This document shows, one piece after another, positions 8,565-17,770 of a DNA stretch of 64,000 nucleotides. The notes beneath the pieces are model-generated. The model searched no databases. It was given only the letters and a program-made list of their open reading frames with translations, and was not told the origin of the DNA. A program made the position numbers and the translations under genes. The DNA lies in contig NZ_CP011663.1 of assembly GCF_001020205.1 (NCBI RefSeq), positions 868,001 through 932,000 of the forward strand, written 5' to 3'. The stretch is from Clostridium sporogenes (lineage in GTDB: Bacteria > Bacillota > Clostridia > Clostridiales > Clostridiaceae). The first letter of the stretch is position 1, and the number at the start of each line of letters is the position of its first letter.

Positions 8565-8906
8565 TATATAAACTCCACCTTTTCTTTTAGTTAAAAATAT
8601 ATAAGTAATTTTAGAAATAATATATCATAAATCATAAATAAGCACAAATGGTTTAAATTCAATATTAAATAATTATACACAATTTTAACTAAAATTTAAC
8701 CTAAAAATTATAATGTTTTTAATTTAGTATGTGAGAAGCTTAAATTAATGAAGTATCTACAATATAATTGATTACTAATATATTTTATTCATAAGAAATA
8801 TGCTTAATTTATAGGTTAATAGTTTTATGCTTATATTCACATATAGTTATAGATATTTTATTTTAAGCGTGTCATGGAAAAAATGTATTCTATTAACATT
8901 TACATA
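8565..8906. other. Divergent intergenic region
   Basis: Very AT-rich spacer between the minus-strand membrane protein and the ABC operon. Apart from the promoter at its right end, I see no gene or structured element. Confidence 0.5.
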
Positions 8907-8916
8907 ATGGTATAAT
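8907..8916 (+). promoter_or_regulatory. Extended -10 promoter for the ABC exporter
   Basis: TGGTATAAT, an extended -10 hexamer (TGn before TATAAT), about 60 bases upstream of the ATPase start; no good -35 is visible, as expected for an extended -10 promoter. Confidence 0.5.
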
Positions 8917-8976
8917 TAGGAATGTGTTTAAGCTAATTATATAAAATTTTATAACAAATTATAGTGGGGGTAATTT

Positions 8977-9765
8977 ATGGACAAGTCAAATGATGTAGTA
9001 GTTTCTATAAGAAACTTAAAAATGAGTTATGGAAATAAAGAAGTATTAAAAGGAATAAATTTAGATGTAAACAAAGGGGAAATTATTGGGTATATAGGAC
9101 CTAATGGTGCTGGTAAAAGTACTACTGTAAAGATAATGCTTGGTTTAGTTAAGGGATATGAAGGTGAAGTAGAAATATTTGGAAATAATATATCCCATGA
9201 GAATGTAGAGTATAAACACAAAATAGGGTATGTGCCTGAAAATGGAGAAATATATGATAATTTAACGGCTTACGAATATATAACTTTTTTAGGGGAAATA
9301 TATGGCATGGAATTAGAAGTAGTAAATAATAAAGCAAAAAAACTTATGAGCCTTTTTGGAATAGAAAAAGCATATCACTCAAGAATATCTTCTTATTCAA
9401 AGGGGATGAGACAAAAACTTTTGATAATTTCAAGCCTTATTCATAACCCTGATATCTTATTTTTAGATGAGCCTTTAAGTGGGCTTGATGCAAATAGCGT
9501 GCTTGTTTTTAAAGAGGTGCTTTCAAAATTAGCTTCAGAAGGAAAAACTATATTTTATTCATCTCACATAATGGAAGTTGTTGAGAAAATAAGTAGTAGA
9601 ATAATATTATTAAACAATGGACAAATTGCAGCGGATGGTACTTTTGAAGAATTAAAGAAAAAGAATATGGAAGGCTCTCTTGAACAAATTTTTAATCAAA
9701 TAACTGGATTTACAAAGCATGAAGAGATTGCAAATGAATTTATCTCCGTACTAAAGGAGGTATAG
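8977..9765 (+). CDS. ABC transporter ATP-binding protein
   Basis: A 262-residue nucleotide-binding subunit with Walker A GPNGAGKST, signature YSKGMRQKL, Walker B ILFLDEPLSGLD and a switch His in YSSHIMEVV. The signature and the GxxPENGEIYDNL Q-loop region are typical of exporters of the CcmA/NatA/BcrA class. It has a strong ribosome site (AGTGGGGG) before the ATG. The stop at 9765 is two bases from the next ATG, so it forms an operon with the 560-residue permease. Substrate unknown. Confidence 0.92.
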   Translation: MDKSNDVVVSIRNLKMSYGNKEVLKGINLDVNKGEIIGYIGPNGAGKSTTVKIMLGLVKGYEGEVEIFGNNISHENVEYKHKIGYVPENGEIYDNLTAYEYITFLGEIYGMELEVVNNKAKKLMSLFGIEKAYHSRISSYSKGMRQKLLIISSLIHNPDILFLDEPLSGLDANSVLVFKEVLSKLASEGKTIFYSSHIMEVVEKISSRIILLNNGQIAADGTFEELKKKNMEGSLEQIFNQITGFTKHEEIANEFISVLKEV

Positions 9766-9767
9766 AA

Positions 9768-11450
9768 ATGGAAGATTTTAAAATATTGAAGTTTGTTGAT
9801 AAATTTAAGTTTATATATGAGAAACTTGGTGTTAATTATGCTTCTATGAGAACAATACTTAAATTGAAGCTTTTGATGGATAATAGAAGAGTGCCAACAA
9901 TATATAAAGATAGGGAAAATGAGGATAAAAAGAATACTTTTAAAAAATCACTGCTTCTATATGGATTAATGGGAGTTTTTCTTGCGGTTTTTATTTTTAT
10001 CCCATCACCTATGGTTGTAAAAATGAGTATAAATATAGGTGCTATAATGTTTTTAATCATGAGTACTATGATTGCAGATTTTTCTTCTGTACTTTTGGAT
10101 ATTCGTGATAAGAATATATTAAATACTAAACCATTAGATCCCAAAACAATAAATGCGGCTAAGACTACTCATATATTAATTTATATTACATCTATTTCCG
10201 GGGCAATTGCAGGACCAACCTTAATAGGGGGACTTATAAAATATAAATTTAAGTTTTTTATAATTTTCTTTTTTCAAATAATATTGATATCATTTTTTAC
10301 AATGTTTTTTACCGCCATATTGTATTATTTCATATTAAAAATTTTTGATGGAGAAAAGCTTAAAGATATAATAAATTATTTTCAAATAGTGCTATCAATA
10401 GTACTTGCTTTAGGATATCAAATTATACCACGAGTATTTGATTTTACTGGTGTAAATGTAAGTTTTGAAATTAAATGGTGGAGTTATCTAGTTCCACCAG
10501 TGTGGTTTGGAGCTCCATATAGCTTAATATTGGAACATAATACTGGAAGAGAATATGTGTTATTAAGCATAATGTGCGTGGCTATACCAATTATAATTTT
10601 TGGTATATACTACAAATTAATTGTGCCTTATTTTGAAGAAAATTTGCAAAAACTCGACAGTAGTATAAGTAAAAAAGGAAGTCCCGAAGAAGCTAAAGGG
10701 GTAAGACATAAAAGATATGCATATATTTTTTGTAGAGATAAAATAGAAAATGTATTTTCCCGTTTTTCAAGAAATATGATATCCACAGAAAGAAAGTTCA
10801 AGTTAAAATTGTATCCTACTTTAGGGTTTGCTGTTATTTTTCCTTTTATAATGTTTATAAACTCTTTTTCAAAATATGAATCTTTTTCCCAGGCATTTAA
10901 CGAATTTTCAAAGGGAAATTATTATTTTTCAATTTATTTATCAGTGTTTATGTTGGCAGCAAATATAGAGCTTTTAAGTGAAAGTGAAAAATACAAGGGC
11001 TCTTGGATATACAAGGTTTTACCTATAGATAAGCCAGGGAAAATACAAAAAGGAGTTTTAAAAGGATTTATATTAAGATATATTTTTCCAGTATTTTTAA
11101 GTGTTTGTATTATTTTTTTAGTAATATGTGGTTTAAGAATATTACCAGACACAATAGTAATGTTGTTAAGCTTGCTAATTTTAATGGTTGTTATGCAAAG
11201 CTTATATAAAAAAGAATTACCTTTTTATAAGGATTTTCAAAGCAATGGAGGAAGTTCTATTATTACATTTATAATTTCTAGTATAGTTACAGTAATTCTA
11301 TTTGGGTTGCATAAGTTCATTAGAGGTTTTATAGAATATAATTTTGCTATTTATATATACATGGGAATTTTGATTATAATTAATATAATCTTATGGAAAA
11401 GTATGTTTAATATAAGCTGGAATCAAATTCAACGCAATGATGTACAATAA
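9768..11450 (+). CDS. ABC exporter permease, large hydrophobic subunit
   Basis: A 560-residue membrane protein with some ten to twelve hydrophobic segments in two groups (about residues 65-290 and 355-550) separated by a charged cytoplasmic stretch around 300-345. No conserved active-site motif is expected. The layout resembles permeases that partner with BcrA/NatA-type ATPases in clostridia, used for peptide, sodium or antibiotic export. It lies two bases downstream of the ATPase gene, with AAAGGAGG as ribosome site inside the ATPase 3' end. Substrate cannot be inferred. Confidence 0.85.
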   Translation: MEDFKILKFVDKFKFIYEKLGVNYASMRTILKLKLLMDNRRVPTIYKDRENEDKKNTFKKSLLLYGLMGVFLAVFIFIPSPMVVKMSINIGAIMFLIMSTMIADFSSVLLDIRDKNILNTKPLDPKTINAAKTTHILIYITSISGAIAGPTLIGGLIKYKFKFFIIFFFQIILISFFTMFFTAILYYFILKIFDGEKLKDIINYFQIVLSIVLALGYQIIPRVFDFTGVNVSFEIKWWSYLVPPVWFGAPYSLILEHNTGREYVLLSIMCVAIPIIIFGIYYKLIVPYFEENLQKLDSSISKKGSPEEAKGVRHKRYAYIFCRDKIENVFSRFSRNMISTERKFKLKLYPTLGFAVIFPFIMFINSFSKYESFSQAFNEFSKGNYYFSIYLSVFMLAANIELLSESEKYKGSWIYKVLPIDKPGKIQKGVLKGFILRYIFPVFLSVCIIFLVICGLRILPDTIVMLLSLLILMVVMQSLYKKELPFYKDFQSNGGSSIITFIISSIVTVILFGLHKFIRGFIEYNFAIYIYMGILIIINIILWKSMFNISWNQIQRNDVQ

Positions 11451-11557
11451 TCTCTGGAAAATGTAAGCAAAGTATAAATGCAATTTGTTTTAAAGGGAAA
11501 AGTACCTTTAATGGAGTTGTTACTATACAAATAAGAATAAAAGAGTGGAAATAATAA

Positions 11558-11587
11558 AAGGTCAGAGAAATTCTCTGGCTTTTTTAA
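11558..11587 (+). terminator. Rho-independent terminator
   Basis: AGGTCAGAGAA / TTCTCTGGCT stem with almost no loop and a following T run; ends the ABC exporter operon. Confidence 0.8.
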
Positions 11588-11725
11588 TTTTAATAGCTAT
11601 TATGGAATTAGTTTATTATAATTCAATATTTAAAATTAAGTTTTTATTTTTTGTCTACCCACTATACCTGTTATAATAACAGTAAAGGGTGTGGTGAATA
11701 TTAGTTATGTTAGGGGGAAGGAGTA

Positions 11726-12256
11726 ATGAATAAAGGCATTAAAATATTAGTTGTAGAAGATAATAATGATATAAATAAATTATTATGTGATATGTTAACA
11801 CAAAGTAAGTATATTACTAAATCAGCCTATTCTGGAACAGAGGCTTTAATATATTTAAAAGAATATGATTGGGATATGGTTTTATTAGATTTAATGTTGC
11901 CAGGGATGGATGGTAAAGAGCTTTTAGTTGCTATAAGAAAAAACAAGCCTATGCCTGTAATAATAATTTCAGCTAAAGAAGAAAAGGATATTAAGATAGA
12001 AACTTTAAGAATGGGAGCAGATGATTATATAACAAAACCCTTTGATATAGATGAGGTGTCAGCTAGAATAGATTCACACCTTAGAAGGTATAAAGAATTT
12101 TCCAATATAACACCACAAAATTTATTAGAATATAAAGAAATATCTCTTAACAAATATACTAGAGAAGTCTTTGTACATAATAAACAAATAATGTTAACCA
12201 CTAGAGAATTTGATATTTTACAGCTTTTAAAAGGAGAGCAGCTATGTACTAAATAA
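11726..12256 (+). pseudogene. OmpR-family response regulator, truncated in the DNA-binding domain
   Basis: The receiver domain is intact: acidic pocket VVEDNND, phosphoacceptor Asp in VLLDLMLPGMDG, Thr/Ser switch IIISAKE, and KPF Lys. The winged-helix domain begins (SLNKYTREVFVHNKQIMLTTREFDILQLL) but stops after KGEQLCTK, at residue 176 instead of about 225, so the recognition helix and wing are missing. A gene of different base composition begins about 140 bp later and the matching kinase, itself damaged, follows that. The protein cannot bind DNA in the usual way; it is most likely a relic of a two-component system broken by insertion or deletion. Confidence 0.8.
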
Positions 12257-12399
12257 CAATTTGAAATTGAGTATTATAAATAGTAATTTGATGTACAGGT
12301 TATTTAATAATTTTTTAGACAAGACAAAACATAACACAAAAAGTCGGTAACAACCACTTGAAAAGAGATAAGATATAGGTACAGATAGGGGTGATGATT

Positions 12400-13257
12400 A
12401 TGGGATGGATTGAAGGAATTGGTGAAGCTATCAAATATATTGAGGAGAATATCACTGAAGAAATCCAAATAGAAGATATTGCAAAAAAAGCATTTGTATC
12501 TCCCTTCTATTTCCAAAAAGGCTTTGCAATGCTTTGTGGTTTTACGGTGGGAGAGTACATCAGACAACGCAGGCTTACCCTTGCAGGAAGTGAGCTTGTT
12601 TCCACTGATGAAAAAATCATCGACATTGCACTGAAATATGGCTACTCCTCACCGGATAGTTTCACAAAAGCTTTTACTCGATTTCATAGTGTCACACCTA
12701 CTGCTGTTCGAAAAGATGGAGCAATGATTAAATCCTTTGCTCCGCTGAAAATCAAATTTTCATTGGAAGGTGGTTATATTATGGATTACAAAATTGTTGA
12801 AAAAGATTCCTTTACTGTTATGGGTGTATCAAAGGTGTTTAAATATGATAGTGCAACTACAAAAGTCCCACAGTTTTGGACAGAGCATTATGAAACAGGA
12901 AAGGGAAAATTTGTATGCGGAATGTACGGGGTAAATATAGACGAGAGTATGGGTTCAGATGAGTTTGAATATTTGATTGCAGACAATTATAATCCGTCTA
13001 TGGAAATACCTAATGGCTTTGTTACAAAGATTATTCCCAAATACACCTGGGCTGTTTTTGCTTGTAAGGGCCCAATGCCAAAATCTATGCTAGATGTGAA
13101 TAAAAAAATCTTCTCAGAATGGCTACCTAATTGCAAGGATTATGAAATTGCAGCAGGTTACAATATTGAGATGTACACCAATACGGATGATTATCCCCAA
13201 GGTAATCAAGATGAAAACTATTATAGCGAACTTTGGATTCCTGTTAAGAAAAAATAA
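12400..13257 (+). CDS. AraC-family regulator with GyrI-like effector domain
   Basis: About 285 residues. The N-terminus (about residues 1-105) is an AraC double helix-turn-helix: IAKKAFVSPFYFQKGFAMLCG and IALKYGYSSPDSFTKAFTRFH. The C-terminus (about 125-285) is a GyrI/effector-binding domain (YKIVEKDSFTVMGVSK at its start, SELWIPVKK at its end), as in the Rob/BltR class that senses small hydrophobic compounds. ATG at 12400 is taken as the start because AGGGGTGA lies just upstream; an in-frame GTG at 12391 overlaps that site. Its GC content and codons are visibly richer than its neighbours, and it sits between the two damaged halves of a two-component system, which suggests horizontal insertion. 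Confidence 0.88.
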   Translation: MGWIEGIGEAIKYIEENITEEIQIEDIAKKAFVSPFYFQKGFAMLCGFTVGEYIRQRRLTLAGSELVSTDEKIIDIALKYGYSSPDSFTKAFTRFHSVTPTAVRKDGAMIKSFAPLKIKFSLEGGYIMDYKIVEKDSFTVMGVSKVFKYDSATTKVPQFWTEHYETGKGKFVCGMYGVNIDESMGSDEFEYLIADNYNPSMEIPNGFVTKIIPKYTWAVFACKGPMPKSMLDVNKKIFSEWLPNCKDYEIAAGYNIEMYTNTDDYPQGNQDENYYSELWIPVKKK

Positions 13258-13302
13258 CTACGTAAAAGATCATAATTTTTAAAAAATGGAGAGGAGAGTA
13301 AT

Positions 13303-13932
13303 ATGATTTTTATTATAATAGTGCTAATGATTTTTTTGTTGCTCTTACTCTCCTATGTATTTTTTATGAAAAGAGAAATAAAAAACATTACAATCCAATT
13401 AAATGAATATAATAATTTGAAATCATTAAAAAAGATAGATGTTACCCTTTTTGATAAAGAAATTGAGAATTTAGCCTATAGTATTAATAAAAACATTGAT
13501 ATAAATATACAGTCACAAATTAAGCAAAAGAGACTAGAAGAAGAAATAAGAAAAAATATAGCTCCTAAAATAGATTTGCCAAAGGAGAATATTATGGCCA
13601 TTGGAAATGAAGGAGCTATAAAGAGAGTACTACAAAATTTAATAGTAAATATTATAAAACATTCTAAGGAAGATGTTTATATAGGTTTAAAAAAAGAAAA
13701 TAATAAAGCTGTATTAACTACAATTAATAGATGTGATGATATTAAAGAGGAAGATATAGATTTAATTTTTAATAGATTCTATAAAAAAGATGATGCCAGA
13801 ACCAATAAAAATGGAAGTACCGGATTAGGCTTATCTATTTCTAAAAGACTTATGGAAAAAATGAATGGGGAAATTTACGCTGAAGTTCATAAAGATTTAT
13901 TACATATTTTTTGTAAATGGGATTTAAAATAA
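13303..13932 (+). pseudogene. Sensor histidine kinase lacking its dimerisation/phosphoacceptor domain
   Basis: A 209-residue product. One N-terminal membrane segment (residues 1-22) and a coiled region ending RLEEEIRKNIA are followed at once by PKIDLPKENIMAIGNEGAIKRVLQNLIVNIIKH, which is the N-box region of the ATPase domain. In intact relatives the RKNIA sequence leads into DISHDLRTPLT with the phosphorylated His; that whole block is absent. G-box residues remain (STGLGLSISKRLMEKMNG). The gene probably derives from the same system as the truncated regulator at 11726-12256. It has a ribosome site (GAGAGGAG), so the shortened protein may still be made but cannot autophosphorylate. Confidence 0.78.
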
Positions 13933-13933
13933 G

Positions 13934-13967
13934 AGGCCGTACTCAAAAAAATAAGTACAGCCCTTTT
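13934..13967 (+). terminator. Rho-independent terminator
   Basis: GGCCGTACT...AGTACAGCC stem (one bulge) followed by CTTTTT, immediately after the kinase remnant. Confidence 0.65.
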
Positions 13968-14147
13968 TACCTTGTATATGTAAAACATATGTCTACCACA
14001 AGGTTAACCAACACATATTAAATTATACACACAATTTAATATTTAATTCAAGTGAGTTTTGATGTTCCTATTAAATTTATGTTTATATTCATTTAGCTAG
14101 AGAGTAGTAGTTATAAGAAATAAAAATTTAAAGGTAATAACTAGTGT

Positions 14148-14178
14148 AAAAAAGGAACAGAAGTATTTTCTGTTCCTT
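14148..14178 (-). terminator. Rho-independent terminator for the lectin gene
   Basis: AAGGAACAGAA / TTCTGTTCCTT stem; on the minus strand it is followed by a run of T, placing it just behind the lectin gene. Confidence 0.75.
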
Positions 14179-14199
14179 AAAAACATTATTTAAATTTTA

Positions 14200-14493
14200 T
14201 TATTCACCATAAGCCATCCAGCTAACTCCAACTCCATAAATTTCCGAATCTGACCAAGTGTGGATACATAGGGTAAAATCACGATTAGTTACATTATCTA
14301 CATATACTTTAACACGTGCATTATGATTTTTTATGATATCAAGGCCGCTTAAAGCAACCATTACAGTTGGTTCTTTTTCAAATACTTCTTTGAAACTAAT
14401 TGTAGTACGATATTCTCTTATACCATCACCATTTAGAAGATTCCAACCTCCAATAGTTTGATCATAATAAGCTTGTCCACTTCTTATTTGCAT
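14200..14493 (-). CDS. H-type lectin domain protein
   Basis: A 97-residue protein that is essentially a single H-type lectin domain (PF09458): RTTISFKEVFEKEPTVMVALSGLD near residues 29-52, a central NVTNRDFTLCIHTWSDS, and the closing IYGVGVSWMAYG. H-type lectins form trimers or hexamers that bind N-acetylgalactosamine-like sugars in eukaryotes; bacterial copies are sporadic and mostly unstudied. There is no signal peptide, so export, if any, would be non-classical or through cell or spore lysis. Ribosome site GGAGAG is eight bases before the ATG. Monocistronic, with its own terminator. Confidence 0.8.
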   Translation of the reverse strand: MQIRSGQAYYDQTIGGWNLLNGDGIREYRTTISFKEVFEKEPTVMVALSGLDIIKNHNARVKVYVDNVTNRDFTLCIHTWSDSEIYGVGVSWMAYGE

Positions 14494-14865
14494 AACTATC
14501 TCTCCTATCTTTTATCTTGAAGGTTTATATTAATAGTTTCCGTCTAATATTAATATATGTTTAAAAATAATTTGTGTGAGATATGATTCAAAATCATAAG
14601 AAATAATATATACAAAAATAAGGTAAGTGAATTTTAGATAAAATATAATATAAGTAGGTTTATATAAATATAAATTAAGGAATAAGTTTATTTATTTAGA
14701 ATTTTTAGTGGTTATTGTGTATTTCAATAATTATAAATATATAGTGCTAAAAGTAACATAATATAGATGACTTTTAACACTTTCATAAGTGAACATATCA
14801 TTATATAATATTAACTGAGTAGTATTTTATTGGAAGACACAAAAGTTGTTAATTTGGTGATTTTT
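14494..14865. other. AT-rich intergenic region
   Basis: No ORF or clear structure. It holds the minus-strand promoter region of the lectin gene at its left end; I could not pick hexamers with confidence. Confidence 0.4.
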
Positions 14866-14866
14866 T

Positions 14867-14926
14867 TAATTATTACAAAATTGTAATAATTAAGTTCAGT
14901 ATATTGTAATATAAATAGTTTAATAT
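14867..14926 (+). promoter_or_regulatory. Palindrome plus direct TTGTAATA repeats and -10 TAATAT
   Basis: A palindrome TTAATTATTACAA-AA-TTGTAATAATTAA is followed by a second TTGTAATA starting 23 bases after the first (14881 and 14904) and by a -10 like TAATAT at 14921. The same arrangement with identical spacings occurs at 17771-17830 upstream of the ABC exporter. Lack of a good -35 and paired direct repeats fit an activator of the OmpR type. Confidence 0.6.
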
Positions 14927-15039
14927 AAGAGTAAGTTGAATTAAGTAATTTTTATAGATCAGTGAAGTTTCATTATAAAAATTGCTTTTGTAAGGGATAA
15001 AAATTATTTGAAAAATATTTATAATTAGGGGATAGAAAG

Positions 15040-15126
15040 ATGGAAAAAGAAAAAAATGCCTATATTAAAGAAATTTTATTTGTTATAACTTTAGCTATAG
15101 TATTGTGTATGTTTGTTATGAGATAA
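15040..15126 (+). CDS. 28-residue putative single-span membrane peptide
   Basis: ATG at 15040 opens a 28-codon frame: a charged start (MEKEKNAYIKE) then a hydrophobic stretch of about 15 residues ending VMR. A plausible ribosome site AGGGGATAG lies upstream and the frame is the first behind the conserved TTGTAATA promoter. It would be a membrane microprotein. No family is recognised; the case rests on promoter, ribosome site and composition. Confidence 0.4.
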   Translation: MEKEKNAYIKEILFVITLAIVLCMFVMR

Positions 15127-15140
15127 TCTAAGAGTAGATT

Positions 15141-15167
15141 CTCTTTGAAGTCAAGAACTTTGTTTAT
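15141..15167 (+). repeat. Family A repeat, right-end fragment
   Basis: CTTTGAAGTCAAGAACTTTG followed by TTTAT matches the right end of family A copies (TCTGAAGCCAAGAACTCTG then TTTAT) with a few changes. Only the end is present. Confidence 0.5.
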
Positions 15168-15338
15168 TAATGAACTTGAGGAAGTTCTAGAAAATGAAAC
15201 TCTACATAATAAAGAATTATTTAAAGATTAAGATTTTAAAAAGCAAGGAGTATATGATATAGAAGCGCAAAAAGTATTCAAATGATAATTAAAGCAAATA
15301 ATTATGTGTTTATTAAAAAGTATAGTTGAGGTGGGATT

Positions 15339-16334
15339 ATGGAATTATTATTAAAACAAAAGATAGATTTGATGACAGAGAATTATAATGAGCTTAAGAA
15401 AGCCTTTAAATGGGAGTATAGCATAGTAAAGCATTTTGTGGCTATGAACTCAGCTGTTAAAGATAAGAAAATAAATGTTGAAGAAATTGAAGAGATAAAA
15501 GATTATATAAAAAAGCAGGTAGGACTATTTTCTCAGTTTAGAGGAATGAATCTATTTATTTTAAGTAGTCTTTTGTACTTAGAAAGTAATTACAAAGATT
15601 TTTTCCAAGATATGCAGAAGGTATATGAGAAAATGAGGGATGCAGGTTTTAGAAATAGTCAGTATTTACCTTTAGCTTCTTATACTATAGTTAAAGAAGT
15701 TTCTATGGATAAATGGGAGGTGAAAATCCAAAGAATGGAGAATTTTTACTCTAATATGAAGAAAAATCATCCTTGGTTAACTACAGCAGATGATTATGTT
15801 CTTGCAGCAGTATTAGCTACTTCAGATTTAGATGTAGAAAAAACTTCAGAGGAAATGGAAAATTGTTATAAATTACTAAATGAAAAGGCTTTTGGTAAAG
15901 GAAATTCCCTTCAAAGTCTTTCTCAAATACTTGCTTTGGGAGAAGAAGATGCAGAAAATAAATGCAGTAGGGCAGTGTCTTTGTATAACGAATTAAAGAG
16001 TGAAAAGTGCAAATTAAGATATGATGGATTAGCTTCTTTAGGGGTACTAACCCTTATAGCTTCTGATGATAGTCATATAGTAGAAGAAGTGAAGGAAGTT
16101 TATGATTATATAAAAGGAAAAGATGGCTATGGAATTTTTAGTATTGAAAAGTCTCATATAGTTATGTTAGCTATTTCTTTAGTAGCAGATTCTTATATAG
16201 AAAGAATTCAAAAAGGATTAATAGATATAACTTTGGCAAACAGTATAAATGCTATAGTAATAGCACAGCAACAGGCAGCCATAGTAGCAGCTTGTGCAGC
16301 AAGTGCAGCGGCGGCTTCATCATCTAGTTCGTAA
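15339..16334 (+). CDS. DUF4003 family protein
   Basis: A 331-residue, largely alpha-helical cytoplasmic protein starting with a run of helices (KQKIDLMTENYNELKKAFKW) and ending in an Ala/Ser-rich tail (AAIVAACAASAAAASSSSS). It matches my recollection of DUF4003 (PF13170), a Firmicutes family of unknown function with no enzymatic motifs. The ribosome site GAGGTGGG is close to the ATG at 15339. It lies downstream of the shared TTGTAATA promoter, with the 28-residue peptide frame in between, so it may belong to the same regulon as the ABC exporter at 17879. Confidence 0.75.
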   Translation: MELLLKQKIDLMTENYNELKKAFKWEYSIVKHFVAMNSAVKDKKINVEEIEEIKDYIKKQVGLFSQFRGMNLFILSSLLYLESNYKDFFQDMQKVYEKMRDAGFRNSQYLPLASYTIVKEVSMDKWEVKIQRMENFYSNMKKNHPWLTTADDYVLAAVLATSDLDVEKTSEEMENCYKLLNEKAFGKGNSLQSLSQILALGEEDAENKCSRAVSLYNELKSEKCKLRYDGLASLGVLTLIASDDSHIVEEVKEVYDYIKGKDGYGIFSIEKSHIVMLAISLVADSYIERIQKGLIDITLANSINAIVIAQQQAAIVAACAASAAAASSSSS

Positions 16335-16563
16335 ATTTTATCTCCTAAAATTTATTCTATAATTTTTCACATCCAAAATATTAGGAAATAGTACAAAAGC
16401 CCCTATAAGTGTCTATTGAAAGGGCCTAAAAAGAATGCTATAATGTGGATTGTTACAGATTTTTGTATATAAATAAGGTTTACTAAGAAAAATATTTATT
16501 TATATAATATTTATTTTGTTAAGATTAAAAAAGTATTTTTTAAAGATAAAATGGGGGATAACT

Positions 16564-17607
16564 ATGGTGGAAAATACAAATTTACTTAATAGCATATTTT
16601 TAAACCAATATAAAACACAAATGAATAATACTAATAAGACTAATACAGTTGATGGGAAAACATTGGGGAATTTTGACCAACAACAAGGAATTCAGCAAAT
16701 GGTATTTCAGGCAGTTCTAAGTCAAATGATGAATAGTATGAGTGGTATGGGTAATATGAATGGCATGAATAGTATGAGTGGTATGGGTAATATGAATGGC
16801 ATGAATAGTATGAGCGGTATGAATGGTATGGGAAGTTTGGTAGCAACAGAGGCATTATTAAGTAGTTTAACAAATACAGGTTCATTTAGTTTAGGTAATT
16901 CATTAAATGCCCTAAGTAATTTTAATTCAACTATGAGAGGGGCAGCTAGCTTTTTATCTAAAGGTCATAATAATACAATGGACAATAGTTTTAGCAATTT
17001 AGGTATACGTGCTTCAAAGTATGAATCCAATCTAAACCCTGCAGAAATCAGCGATGATCCAGGAGATTATGGTGGAAAGTCCTATGGAGCATGGCAATTT
17101 TCATCTAGAACAGGTTCCTTAGATTCATTTATTAATTCACTTAAAGGAAATAATAATGATATGTATTATAAACTTACATATGCAAAGTCTAAAGATAACG
17201 GTACATTTGGTGAAAATTTTGATGCCGCATGGAAGAGTATTGCCAGTCAAAATAAAGATAGATTTTTAAAGGTACAACAAAACTATGTAAAAGAGAACTT
17301 TTATGATACTGTAGCACAGTCTTTGAAATCAAGATTTGATTTTGATGTAAGTAAAAAAAGTAATGCTTTAAAGGAAAGCTTATGGTCTACAGTTGTTCAA
17401 CATGGGGTAGGAGGAGCTACATCTATATTTTCAAAATTAAATTTAAATAATAGTGATAGTAACATTATTAATGATTTATATAACGAACGTCAAAATGTAA
17501 ATGTATATTTTAGAAGTAGTTCACCAGAAATAAGACAAAGTGTTTACAATAGGTTTACTAGAGAAAAGCAAGATATGCTAAGCATGTTAAATGAACAATT
17601 TGTTTAA
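16564..17607 (+). CDS. Lysozyme-like putative peptidoglycan hydrolase with Met/Gly/Asn-rich repeat
   Basis: From the ATG at 16564 (ribosome site GGGGGAT) the protein has 347 residues. Residues about 55-90 are two and a half copies of a 12-residue unit made of Met, Asn, Ser and Gly (NSMSGMGNMNGM). From about residue 140 there is a lysozyme-like region: IRASKYESNLNPAEIS with a probable catalytic Glu, then GDYGGKSYGAWQFSS and a long helical part. Similar regions occur in phage or spore lytic proteins of clostridia, but I cannot name the exact family. No signal peptide is evident, so it may act inside the mother cell or be released on lysis. An upstream in-frame TTG at 16516 lacks a ribosome site. 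Confidence 0.65.
   Translation: MVENTNLLNSIFLNQYKTQMNNTNKTNTVDGKTLGNFDQQQGIQQMVFQAVLSQMMNSMSGMGNMNGMNSMSGMGNMNGMNSMSGMNGMGSLVATEALLSSLTNTGSFSLGNSLNALSNFNSTMRGAASFLSKGHNNTMDNSFSNLGIRASKYESNLNPAEISDDPGDYGGKSYGAWQFSSRTGSLDSFINSLKGNNNDMYYKLTYAKSKDNGTFGENFDAAWKSIASQNKDRFLKVQQNYVKENFYDTVAQSLKSRFDFDVSKKSNALKESLWSTVVQHGVGGATSIFSKLNLNNSDSNIINDLYNERQNVNVYFRSSSPEIRQSVYNRFTREKQDMLSMLNEQFV
16729..16830 (+). repeat. 36-bp tandem repeat inside the lytic protein gene
   Basis: Two identical 36-bp units (16729-16764 and 16765-16800), each starting ATGAATAGTATGAGTGG, plus a diverged partial third. They encode the Met/Asn/Gly-rich 12-residue units. Length variation between strains by replication slippage, in frame, is expected. 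Confidence 0.85.
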
Positions 17608-17657
17608 TCACCGGGACATATAAACGAACTGTAGAAACTGCAAATATATATTTTAAA

Positions 17658-17692
17658 AGAGTCAGGTATCAAACTTAGGTACCTGACTTTTA
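17658..17692 (+). terminator. Rho-independent terminator
   Basis: GTCAGGTA...TACCTGAC stem followed by TTTTAG, behind the lytic protein gene. Confidence 0.75.
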
Positions 17693-17706
17693 GTTTGTGC
17701 TTAAAA

Positions 17707-17755
17707 AGGGCCTATCTCACAATAGCTTTGATTTTATTGTTAGATAGCCTTTTGG
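17707..17755 (+). terminator. Second hairpin terminator
   Basis: GGCCTATCT...AGATAGCC with a paired inner region (ACAATA/TATTGT) and following TTTT. It insulates the next promoter. Confidence 0.65.
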
Positions 17756-17770
17756 TTAATATACTTTGAG

